Part shown: one piece after another, positions 1 through 12,600 of the stretch | Numbering within the stretch: the first letter of the stretch is position 1 | Layout: each line of letters starts with the position of its first letter | Origin: Aphelocoma coerulescens | Taxonomy: Eukaryota; Chordata; Aves; Passeriformes; Corvidae | Length of the DNA: 64,000 nucleotides | Reading direction: 5' to 3' | Assembly (NCBI RefSeq): GCF_041296385.1 | Contig: NC_091016.1 | Location: 16,343,497 to 16,407,496 of the forward strand | The notes under the pieces: model-generated | What the model saw: the letters and a program-made list of their open reading frames with translations, nothing else | Told to the model about the DNA's origin: nothing | The model's database searches: none | Made by a program: the position numbers and the translations under genes

Positions 1-495
1 AAGATTTTCTCTACATCACCCAGAAAAGCAGAACAGCGGTGCAACCATAAGAAAATACAATTCTTTTTCTTCACACAAAAAGTACTATGCAAAGAGGCTG
101 TTTTAAGAGTCCAGATCCTCTCTGAAATAAAAAAGTCCAGCATCCCAACGCAAAATATTACAATAATATCCACATTACCAATGCCAGTAAGATACTTACC
201 AGAATCTCCTCAGCTGCAAATTCTGGGCAGCCAGCATTGGCACATTTTAAATGCAAGAGCAGCACTGCCATTTCCTTGCTTTCATAACTCTAGGTTCAGG
301 TTTGCATAGTATCATATTCCTCAGAACAAATCCTGAAGATTAATTACACAGTTCAGGCATTTTCCAGCTTGTTTACAACCAATAAGCCAACTGGGCAGCA
401 AGCAGAGAATACAGCACTTCTCCCTGATCCAGGTCTCTCTTGTTAGCACTGCTGGAAGGTAAGTGAACCTTCCCCAGAGGAGGCAGCTGAGTTAC
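1..495 (-). other. ACSS1 intron 5 (5' part)
   Basis: Intron sequence downstream of the exon 5 donor. I looked for the next ACSS1 exon on the minus strand and did not find it. No repeat was recognised. Confidence 0.8.
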
Positions 496-648
496 CTTGT
501 GGGTGAGAGCAGCGTACAGCAGGTATCCAGCCTGGGTGTGAACAACTCCTTTGGGTTTCCCAGTGCTGCCTGATGTATACAGCATGAAGAGCATGTCTTC
601 ACTGTCCATGCTCTCTGGAGTGCAGACGGAATCTGCCTTGGTCATCTC
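496..648 (-). CDS. ACSS1: ACSS1 coding exon 5 (AMP-binding A3 motif)
   Basis: This 153-bp exon encodes 51 residues (257-307), in phase 0 at both ends. It carries [39 protein letters not shown] and a final Lys. [10 protein letters not shown] is the phosphate-binding A3 loop of the adenylate-forming superfamily, here intact with the conserved Lys at 289. The acceptor is TTCTTAG and the donor is GTAACT. The next exon, expected to begin with a LVFDHQPGD-type sequence, is not present in positions 1-495. Confidence 0.95.
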
Positions 649-3600
649 CTAAGAAAGAAAAGGTGGCAATGACAGAAAGACTTTGGCTATATGGAACCAA
701 CCATCACACTCTGTAGGCATGGCAACAGTGTCCAGAGACAAGAGCCACTATTGCTGTCACCCTTCATAAATGTCCATGGATTTATCATAGCTTATATGGG
801 CTCACCTAGTGAAAAGGTTTCTGTGGGTGCATAGCCTCTAACCTTTCCACCAGTACCTCTGCTGGGCAGAGAAGTCAAGGAGAACAGGCCAGATAAAATA
901 ACATTTCAGGAAAAAAAAATGGCAAGTCATAGCTGTTTACATTTGAAGCCTTTGCAAGCTTCTGGTGGAAATCCAAAATGTGACTGAAAACACTTGACAG
1001 CAGCAGCAAGGCTGGCTGGGTACTGCTTAGTACCTTCCTTTTCCTCTAAAAACTGTAGTGCTACAGTTAAACTGTATGTTCATCTCCCTTCCCTGGCCCC
1101 AGCAATGGATGACTGTCCTGTCCATTTGATCCTCAAATTCTAATTTCTTCTACTGAGGAGAAGAAGAGTGCTTTATTCTCCTGCCTCTGTCAACTCTCTT
1201 CATACTCCCTTGCTTGGCCAGCTGGGTGAGATCCTCTCCTCACCCCTACAGTCAGAACCACAGGAGTGAAGGATGCAATGTCCTGCTTGGTCAGAGCTTC
1301 TCTCGAGCTCTGTAGTGTCTTGATGAATAATGATTCCTTGCAAGAGTTATTAGGCGGAGTTTCTTGGTACTGCCTTTTTATGAGTATACACTGTAAACAC
1401 ACTGTATTTACAAGTGAACACTACCATCAGTAGGTCCAGTTGTTTAAAAGTGTCTGACAAACAAAGCTTAATAAAATACAAAGAGTTCACAAAGTCTGGT
1501 GTAATTCTTAGCCGCTGAGTTACAGCACTGCTGCTCATCTCAGGTATTTCTCATGACATTTCAGCACTGCCAATTCAGGCTGACTTGCCAGTTTTTGAAA
1601 CAAAGATGGAATCCTCATATGCTCCATTACAACATGAGCTTAAATTTTGCAGTAAGCCATTGCACAAGAGCTGGAAAGTACAGCTGCTGTAAAGAACAGT
1701 AAAGATCTTTAACAATATTAACTAGTTAATTCTTGTTTTGTTTCAGACCCTACAACTGACAGTGGGATGAGCTCAGCTCTTGGATCACTAAAGCACGTCA
1801 AGCTGTTTGCAGACTAAGGAAAACAATCACAACATCCTTTGTGGAGTAAGGAGTAAGACAATTTCTGAATAAAACCTGTCTTCTCTGTTTAACTAACACT
1901 AGTACTTCTTTCTATCTCATGTGACCAGCATAGAGGCTCTTGAGCAATCATCTTGCCAGCAATTAGCTTTTTCCAGGCATTATTAGCATGAGTAGTTCCT
2001 GTTTACTACTGCCAGCAAACTGATAAAACTACTTCTGCATTAGCCTGGAGTCCCATGTGTGCCAGCTAAACACATAAAAACAATGGCTGTTTTCTTCCCC
2101 AGGAAGCACAGGCTCTAAATATTCCCAAGCCATCACTGTTCTCCCACCATGGGGCAACCACAACGCTGTTCACGGGCTGGATGAAGCCTCTCTACGAACA
2201 TCATCATTTCTGCACTGCCTTTCAACAGTGTCCAGTCTGAGGGCACATGCAATCCATAACACAGCATCGGAACACGGTAAAATAACAACGGCCACAATGG
2301 TCTCAGTGACCTCTGGGTCTCAGGAAACACTTCCTAAATCTCAGCACTGTTTGCAGGACTACTGAAATGGAGCAGCATAGCCCTGCCCATACTGAGATAA
2401 ACCAGACATAGACTCAGCTGCTCTGAGTCACAATCCTAGCAGACTGTAAATACAGGCAGTCCATTTGAGGATGAAGATCCAGATGCTGTAAGGAGCAGAA
2501 CTCAGGTCCCAAAGGCACACAGGGAGAGAAAAATTATCCTAGCCAACATGCAGACCTAAAAGGAGTTATCCAACAACAACATACCTCTTCAAGGGGAATA
2601 TCACGGTCACCCATCTGGACTTTGTTATCTGTCCTCTGAGCCACAAACACATGTTTGATGCTTGGACAGTTCTTCACAGCTTCATCCACAGTTGTCTTCA
2701 GCTCTATGATTCGGCCTCCCCTGACTCCCTGGTTGTATGTGATAACTGCTTTGCATCCAGCTAAAAAGAGAAAGAATTAGCAGACATGCCAGCCTGTCTT
2801 CCAGGCCAGTATGCACACCCAACTTTCATTACTTTGGGGGTGATGTATAGGACAACACGTGTGACAAATACTCAGAACTGCTGTCAATCAAAACCAGTCA
2901 GTGTCACTGATGAAAATACCTTAAAACCCACAGAGACACACAGAGATTAAGGGTAGCTGGGACCTCCATAAGTTGTTTATCTCCCCCCCCTCAAGGCAGG
3001 GTCCACTTCAGCTAAACCACTTCTGACAACTATCCCTTCAACCTTCCTAAAACACTCCAACTGCATCTACTCTACTCTTTCCCCAGCAGTCCACTCCAAT
3101 GTCTATCACAAACATGAGGAAGTCTCTCCCAACATCCAGCCTATGTATCACTCACTGCAATGAAATCATCCATCCCTGCCTTGCAAAGCTGACATGGAGA
3201 ACAGCTTCTTCCTAGTTCCCTGTGTGAGGGATAACTAAACCATGTACTTGCTCTCTGCAGATTAATTCCACTAAAAAGAAGAAAAAAGCATGAAAATTTC
3301 TGTAAGACTTACTCCTTCACACTAGCCACAAAGAAACTGATGTGACTGCTAGGACATGAGCCACTGGCTATTTCTCTCTTCTGTTGCTATTTTTAGCACC
3401 ACTTTTTACCTAATCACACTATGCAAGTACTTTGGGGCTGAGAACAGCTCTGTCTGCTGGTACAAGAGCTCAGAGAGCAGGGCAGGCTGCCAGCACTTCC
3501 AGTACTACACATAAATCACAGCATCACAATTGAGAATGCAGAATTAGTACTGTGCAAGAGTATCAAAGAAACACTGCAATTATACTGCAAAAGAACAAAT

Positions 3601-6600
3601 CAGGCCCTATCCCTAAGGTCTGGTTTTCCTTCCAGCTTCACCGTTCTCAAGCAATAACCTGGTGCACACTGAATGTTAAGCAATTTATTAAGTATTCTAA
3701 GGCCAGAGGACACTGCACATGTCACTCAAGAAAAGGCTCCTCACTGCACTCTACAGGGGAGAGTGAACTGTCCTGCTAGGTGAGAAAGAACCAAGAAATC
3801 AAGGGTTGGGATATGCCTTGGAGCACTGTCACAGAGACGTGTGTTCCCCAGTCTGCATCTACTCACAGTCCAGGATTCTCCCAGCCAAGGACTCAGCGCT
3901 GAATCCAGCGAAGACCACGGTGTGAACAGCACCGATCCTGGCACAAGCCAGCATGGCTGCCACTGACAAAGGGGACACAGACATATAGATGGCCACCCTG
4001 TCCCCTTTCTGGATCCCATATTTCTTCAGGGTGTTGGCAAGGCGGCAAGTCAGATCCAGAAGTTCCCTGCGGCACAGAAGGAATGTTGTCATGTGACTCC
4101 ACAACCTGCTTTACATGGGGTGAGCAAAGAAAAGAGGAACTTGGACAGAGTGACGCATCACGATCACCTCTGGACCTCATCTCAGCAGTACAGGGCATCT
4201 TAAAGAAGGGTGGCCTGGGGCATGGTGGTAGCCAGGCTGCTCCTGCTACTGTGGAGAGGAGAGAAAAGGGTGGAGTGGTGCTTGCTGCAGAAGGACAGGT
4301 GAGAGTGCTGCAGGCGCTGCCCGGAGCTGCCAGCCTGTGATGTGGCCACAGCAGCCAGCAAGACAGGGGCTGTTGTGCTGCCTCCAGAAATCAGGGTCCA
4401 TTTCAGACACACCTGATGCCTTTTTTACCTACAAGGCTCAGTCAGAAGCTACTGGGAACACAAGTGGGACAAACACAAGATGAAATGGAAGTGTTGTCCA
4501 AAGACTCCCAGCACTGTTTACATCGGGCAAGAGCTGGAAGTGCTCCGCAACCAGGAGCTTCTCTTTAAATTGCAAGGGTAAGCAACGCATTTGCATGCAC
4601 AAGAAAGAAAAGGAGAAGTCTGGAGACACTTCTGTAAGGGGCAGATTTTACAAGATTCTCATCACAGCTGGATCACCTGCAGCCCAACAGCCTTGCTGCC
4701 ACTCTTGCACAGAGAAACTCAGGAACACTGAGAACAGGAACAAAGGCTCTTTTCACGGGACTCACTGCTGTGACGTGGTGACAATAGCAAAAACGTTTCT
4801 CTAAGGAATGAAAAAGCACTTTGGGGGCAAGTGCTTGCACATACCCTTATTCTGATGCCTGCACAGGGAATAACACAATTGCAGGTACACCTGGCACCAA
4901 GATGCTGCCATGAACAGCTCTGTATTCCTGCAGTAGAAGGGCTTTGGGAACAAGGGGTACTGTGTCAGGTGAGGAGTGGTCTCATGCCAAAGGAGGAGGT
5001 GCAGCACAAGGTGCTCACAAGGGGCAGCAGAGCACTCCTTCTGGTGCCAATCATCAGCTCCGAGGAGCAGACTGGCAGAGTCTGCCAGAAATGACAATTG
5101 TCCTCTGTGTTCACGATCTCTCTGAGTACCAAGGCCCAGAGAAGAGAGACATCTTCTGCTCTCCAGCATGTTCATCATCAACCTGCCACCTGCGAACCCT
5201 TAGGGGTTGTAAGCTATACCACCATAACTGTTAACAAAGAAATTAATTTTGGTGGGCTGCATTCCCTAATAAGCTGTAAAGAATGAATCCTTATCCTATG
5301 TGTCCTTTTCTCCCAGAACTGCCCATAGCTACAAAACCCCAATTTTCAACTGGTGGCTGAGCGGCAAATAAAATGAAAAGTTATTTCTGGTTCATCAAAA
5401 ATTATTTTGTTCCTTTTTTTAAACCCTTGCAAGTTGGAAATAGGCAAAGCTGAAGTGCTCTGCTTTGGAAATGTCTTACCAAAACTATGGGCTGAGAATA
5501 ACTAATTTTTGGAGTGTCCACCCCTTAACTTGTCTTAAACCAAGAGAGAAGACAAGGAAAACGAGCCTCAAATCCAAGGCACGGCACTTAATATTATTTA
5601 TTCTAAGACTTTTCCTGTAGTATCAAGTAAATAGTCTATTTCTGAACTCGGAGAGGTGGCCAGACATGTTCAGTGCCTGCTCTCTGGCAGTAGCTGGTAA
5701 CAGCTGCCCCTGCAGAGTGACCACAAGCCTGCAGAATGCAGGGATGGAGTAGCTGCATCCCAGCTTGAACTCCCCCTAATGCCTTATGGTTAGAGATCAG
5801 CCTAAACTCTAAAGCACAACATTGAACACCTCTTCCCAAGCCCCTCATGACCATGGAAGTGCACAGTCAGTCAGATTTATTATTTTGCTTTTACTGAGTT
5901 CACGAACTGAGCAACTCTGTGCAATAACGAATTCCCACCCAACCATTGGTTTGGTGCCGTGTCCTAAAAGGCCACATTTTCTGGACTGGAATTCATCTGA
6001 TGCTGCATTAAATAAAAATCTCAATGTGGATAAATAACAAAGAGGCAAAACAAAACTAAGCTGCTCAACTGCAGAGCACATAAAGGGAAACAAGCCCCAG
6101 AGAGACAGCTGTGAGAAAGTAAAATGAAAACTACTTATATGCAATGGGAAATACTCAAGTGCTTTCAGAGCTGCAGCCTCTTTCTCCTATACAGAAATGC
6201 CAGTGTGTTTTCTGAGCAACTCCATGATTCTTCTTGTTCCTCTTGCTTATTCAGGACTCAGTGACCACAGCGGCAGAAGCTTTCATTGGTTTTTATGATT
6301 AACCCCAATTTAACATTTGCTTAATGAGAGTGTATAAGTAAGGTGACAGACAACATGGATCAGTCTTTACCCACAGATCTATTTGCTTCTTCTTTGTATG
6401 CTGAAATGCTGGGATAGAAAGGCCTTGGAGGTGCAGCATACAGGGGAATGGACACAAAGGCAAAGAGAAGGTGAAGCCAAGAATTCTAACAAAGAAATCC
6501 ACAAATGCCTGAGCATCGGGTATGTCTTTTGGCTCCTGTGGCAGCAAGTCAGGCTTCCCCTCCAGTTCAAGAAAGGGAGTTAGCAGAAATGCTGCATCAG

Positions 6601-9600
6601 GAATCCTTCCCTTGACTCCCTCACTCCTTCAAACACATTTTGTTATCTAACAGGCAGGCAGTTGGTACATGCCAGCAGGTCACACATTGCCAGTTCTTAA
6701 CACAGACACATCCTGGGGAGGAACAAGCACCCTGCAGAGTCACTGCACCTAAACAAACTGAGCAGGAGGTAACCACAACCATCTTCGCCCTCCCCATGTG
6801 CTACTGCTGCCAAGCTTGGCATTGTAGTTCCTCCATCACACAAGAGTAACTGAAACCCTCAAACCTAGCAGTGCCCCACCCCTGACACAGGGGCAATGCC
6901 ATGGAATGCTGGCTGTGAGGTGTGTTGGTAGCGAGGCACATCCACCAGCTGCCTGCACTCACAAGGATTTCAGTGCAGCCCCTCAGAGCAGGGCACTGCA
7001 CTCAGCAGAGGTGGGCAGGAATAGCCCTGGAGAGGAACAAAGCCATGGGGCACACAGAGGGTCCCAGGGCACCTAGCTCCCTCTGTGCAAGCAGGGCAGA
7101 CAGCAGGAGGATCTCAGCAGAGCCACTGCAGGAGAAGGAAATGTGCTGCAAGCAGAAGGAAGTGCCCAACCCCTCTTGACAGAGACAAATGAGAAACCGC
7201 AGAGTTGGTTCATGGCACAACAGTCTGAGGATCCTCTGCAAAAGCAAACTGTAAGAGCTGAGAGCAAGTAAGAGAACGAACTGGACAGCAGAACACTGCT
7301 CCAGTGGGTAAAGTGTCAGAGCAGAGCTGAGAAAAAGGGAAGCAGCAACCAGCTGGACCCAGAAGGGCAGACCACTTGCAAAGGAGAAAGAGCAATAGAT
7401 CCAGTCTGTGCATTTAAAACAAAGCAAGCCAGGAAGATGGCAGGTGCATTAATGAACACAGAAAAATGACCAGTAAGAGACACGTGGACCTGCTGCTGGA
7501 CAAATGTGGTATCAGTGGTAACCAAAGGACCTATTTCTTTCTTTTTCTGTATTATTTAGAACTTGAGTAAGAAGATTAGAGTGTTAAGGGTAAAACTAAT
7601 AATTAACTCTTGTGTCTCTCCATATAAGGTGTGCTTCCATTTTGCCCATGAGTAAGTCTTGGAGCCTGTTGTCTTCCAGACTCATCACTCTCTATGCAGG
7701 CATCTCCTCAGCAACCACAGCATCACATCTAAGCACAAGACCTACAAGGCCAGCCCTCCAACAGAGCCAGCAGATGATTGTTCAGGCCAGTCCTTCTGTT
7801 TAATCTAACAGACACAGCACTCCTCTCCCTGTCCTTACATCTCTGTTCAGGAACTGACAGACCGTATTTCTCCCAGAGCCCTCCCCAGATAAAGCTGTGC
7901 CTCTGTTTCCAGAGCCCATCACTCAGTGCAGTGTCTGGAACGACTTCTGTAAAACCCATCAGCACCACGTGGCACTTCTCTGGCGCATTTCAGGGATGCT
8001 TTGCAGAAACAGCTTTCCAGTAAGTCTGATGTTACCTTTTGCCACAGCAAGACAGCCTGCAGCTTTCTAAACAAAGGAAGACAGTTCCTTTTACATTAAA
8101 AAAAAATTGCGTCAAGACTTTGGGGAGCAGGATTTTGCAAAGTTATTCTAAACTTTTTCTTACTACATTCAATGCCATATACAGGCTTTGACAGTATCTG
8201 TTTTAGGTACTTAGCTACCTGTTTGAGAGACTTAGCCCAAGCCATGTTCTTCTGCTGTCATGGCACAAATGCTGAGTATTTCTTGCAGCAATCAGTTTAT
8301 TTCCTGGAACTATAGCTTGGATTAGGCTGAAACTGTTTGAAAATTCAGGTCAAGTGTCCAAACTGGGCATTAGAGCACAACTTCCCAGCCTTCCTGCAGA
8401 CATCCTGAACCAAAGGCAAGGGACACCCCTTGCAACCTTTTTCAGGTGAGAAAGTGAAAAATCCATGAGCTGTCTTGGATGAGGAAAGCTGAAAGCCTGG
8501 GCAAGATTTACTTGCAACTTCAACTTAAAAAGGCAACTCTGGAAAGATGGAAAAGAGTTTTGCTGCCAGTGGTAAGTACCATCATGGCTTCCAGCTACAG
8601 TCTTCACTGTGATCTCTGATATAATTTGAACTGTTTTAGCTCAGCCTAAGGAATCCATTGGTTTTTTAAAGGCATAGCTGTCATACTGCTCATGAAGATG
8701 TCCAACCACTTCTCTCCCACCTACCTAGGACCCTAATTTCTGGTCCTTTAGCTTTCCTCTCTCCCTACTTTCTATTTTGCATTTTGAACTTTCCCTCTGA
8801 CAGCAACGTTTTCTGCACCAAAGTGATCACCCTTCTTTTGAGACCTGCAGCCCTTTTGAAAAACAGGTTAGCTAATGCATTCTGCTGCCCACTTCCCATA
8901 GCTCCCATTGACAACAGCCATGGGATTTTGCAGATCCACTGGGTCACAGGTGGGTGACTTGTAGAGACCATGGAAAACCAAGGAACATCAGAGAGAATAA
9001 CTCCATGTCAGAGAGGGGGAGGGCTGGCATAACTTTGGCTGCCGTCTTCAACACTTACTGTGGCTGAACTTACAGAGGCTGCAACCCAACAGCTCCAGCC
9101 ACCAACTCCACCTGCTTTTATAAGACACAGTGCCTTTAAAAACCCAGGCTCAGCAGTGCACTGGGGAATTCCTCTGCAAGGTTTCAAAAGCTCTGGGCCC
9201 TGACAATATCCACAGAGCAGGACAAAACACTCCCAGTCAGGTTGGACCCTTCTGACAATAAATTCAGCTGTCAGCTCACAGCAGCACAGTCCTGCTCCTA
9301 AGCCACTGCCCTATCAAGGAGTGTTTGGCAGTTTAGCCTCTGCAGAGCCAGAGAGCCTCTTGATAACGGATTTGCATGATCTGTCCCCACTTTGCTGACT
9401 GCAGCCACCAAAGCCCAGGAGGGTTGTATTCCCTGTTGTCATAAAGCAGTAAAAGAAACAAGTCTCTTGGCTTCCCATTCAAAACCAGAGATAATTTGGA
9501 ATTTAGCTAAATTTCTACTTGATAGAAATGAAATCCAGATGGAGGAAAAAGCAAGAATGGCCAGGGAATTTTTCTTCTTGAAAGGCTGAGTTGCTAGAGA

Positions 9601-12600
9601 GACAGGACAAAACTCAGCAGTGAAAAAGATCATCACAGCTGAGCTTTAAGAGCAGCCATCATCTCTTGGTGCAAAAATGAAATGTTTCACCTATGGCTTT
9701 GTGTATCTTTGCCAATCAGCAGATGTTTGGATTCTTCCCCCAGCACAGAGCACTTGAACTCTGCTGCACAGACACAACCCACCTTGCTGACACACGTGCA
9801 CAGGGATGTAGGCACATGGTGGCACAGCCCACCAGCTCTTTGCCCACAGCAGAGGCAAATTGAGGCTTTAATTTCTGCCAAGGATGAGCTAGCTGGGACA
9901 GCACTTTGCAGTGCAGCTGTGTTTCTTGCCAATGCATGGAGGATGTCCACTGATGAAGGCTTCTCCCTTCCTCAGGGAGGAGAAAGCCTGATCCAGCCCA
10001 TTTCCTGCACAGCCATCTTCTTCCTTGGCAGGCTGTGATGGGAACAAGGCCAGCACTCAGCTGTTTTCTTGTCCCTGACAACTCCCCAGAGGAGAAGGTG
10101 GAGGACCCAGGCCAGCAGCGGCATCTTTCCTTGTGTCACTTATCTCTGAGGAGAAGCAGCTCACAGCAGCAAGCTTTGCAAAGTAGATAATGCAAAAAAC
10201 TGGTGCCTTGCAGTACATTGCACATAAGCCCTGGAGAGCCCTCTCCCAGCTGAGAATCCACAACCTTACTCAAAGCTGGTCCAAAGCAGGGCCCAAATCA
10301 AAGTCTTTGGCTTCCTAGAGTGCTAAGTCCTTACTCTAAGGCTGCTACACATTAACAGCGCATCTAGATCCTAAGGAAAGGAGCATCTCTCTTCTGCCAC
10401 AGCTACGTCCAGCATCCTCATTCCCTCTTTATGCTGAGGCTGATGTGCTACAGGAGGCTCACCAAGGACTACTCAACCAGCATCCCAGCTCCTGGAACAC
10501 TTCCTTCTCTGATATGCTTTCCCTCACAAAATTTCTAACTCAAATAAGGACTACTGCAAAAGGTTTTCAACTAAGCTCTGTCTCAAAGGGAAGTCACTGC
10601 CAACACACTGGAGAAAGCTTCCTGTCCCATTTAAAACCTGTAAAAATGCAGCCCAAAGACCACAGAAAAGGCAAAATACTCATACAGTATTTCTGTTTTC
10701 AACAAAGCTATTCCTGGCTTAATGAGATAAGCAGAGAACCAAGTGACCTGTTTTACCACGTGGTAGGACCAAAGTCTCTTGAGAAACTCAAATGCAGTCA
10801 CATCTCACCCAGAGTATCAGGCAGAAACAGAAACACGGCTCTCAAAGATAGGCAGAAGTTTGAAAATAGAGGCTGCCAACTCATCCTTCACTTGGATGCT
10901 CTCCCTTCTGGTACCAAGTTCTGTATCTCTGTAAGGCTGCACAAAGAAGGGTTCAGTTTTCAGACGTGGTTTACATGTCTTTGTGTCACAGCAATCACAA
11001 TTCCACAGGCTGAAAATATACTACCTTCCAAATGCATTTTGGCATGGCCAGGAAAAAAAAACAGTTCTGTTGCTGTTCAAAAGGGCCATCCCTTATCTCC
11101 AGAGATTGCAGATAAGATGTTTGAGTGTCTGGAGCAGCTCAGTACATTTCAAATAGCAGCCTAAGGGGGAGGCTGGAGTTGCCTTGAATGAGGCTGTGCT
11201 ATCCGTTTGGCTGCTCCCCTTATCAGGGTAATCTGAGCACAACTGTCACCTCTCTCCTACCCCTAGTTTTCATGCCTGAGGCATAAAGAGAGAGATAAAA
11301 GTGCACAAACCTGGGAGGAAAACACACCATACATAAACTCTGGTAGAAACGTTTGGTTCCATCTCCATGTTTGCCACCAGAATGGCAAAAAGCAAAAGCA
11401 CTTAGCCAAGCTACCCAGTTCATTACAACCATATTTATATCATAACAGGCCTAAACACCCTGTCAGGTAACAATACCAAGGTTAAAACCAATGCACTCCT
11501 TTCACAGATTTATATCAGATAGTGTTTATTTCTGTTGCATGGAGCACTAACCTTTCAAAGTTATTTTTACACCCACTCCTCCCTGCTGACCACTTTCCTC
11601 ACTCCAATGAATAATGTTTCCAGGAGCTTTAACAGATTCTGGAGATGAAATCAGACCACCAGAACCTATTCAGACCCAAGGAGCTCTAGGAATCCCAACA
11701 AGTTCCAGAAAACATTCTATAAAGGTCTGATACTAGGACTTCGTACATCTCCTCTGCTTTCTGATCCAGCAGATCAAACATCTGGCTCCCTGAGATTCGG
11801 CAGCTCAAACATTTGGCTCCCCAAAACATGCGCTGAGGAACGTACAAGTCTGGGAAACATTTAAGTCTCACTAGAGACAGAGGTGATGTAAAAGGCAGGA
11901 CTGTCTCCTAAATGAGGGCACATAACAAGGAGAAGAGAAATATGCTTAAACCTGCCATATTCTAACAAACCCTACAATCTGTAGCATCAATTACAAGTCA
12001 GTGTCACTCAGAGCAACCTCAAGGTTGTTCTAAACTGCTGAGGATGGGGAAGAGGAACATAGGGAGCTTAAAATCCCCTTCAGCCAGGGCTCAGTATCAA
12101 GCTGTTGGCCATCAACACAAGATGTTTGCACCAAGACATTTGCTGCTCTGCTGAAACCAGAAGCTGCTCGCAGAAATTCTCCCATGCTTATCTCCCACAA
12201 GCAAAAAGGAAACTGTCAGGTGAAAAAATTCCATTTCCTGTTCCCCCACACTGCCAGGCATTGTGAAAAGGTGCCATACCTGTATGTGACATGCACTGCA
12301 GTCCCAGGTTCATCTCTCTCCCAAATCAAAGCCACTCTATTCGGAGACTTTTCAACGTGCTGATCCAAGCAGTTTACTGTAAAAAAAACCCCACAGGTTT
12401 AAACAAAGCCTGATCATATGAAAGGTGCTTTGTAAACTTAGCTTGGCCGAGAGCAATAGCAAGTGGAAGATGAAACATCAGGTTTTAGTTTGCTAGGCAC
12501 ATGTATAACAGAGGAACTGAGAGCGTTTGCAGCTCTAGTAAAGCTATACAACAAATTCTACACTAAACTTAACTGGCACAGCTGCCTTAGAGATGGATAC

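Noticed and set aside
648..3859. ACSS2 (cytosolic) as an alternative identity for the minus-strand gene
   Set aside because: Residues in all five exons fit the mitochondrial paralogue, and exon 1 encodes a mitochondrial-type presequence.
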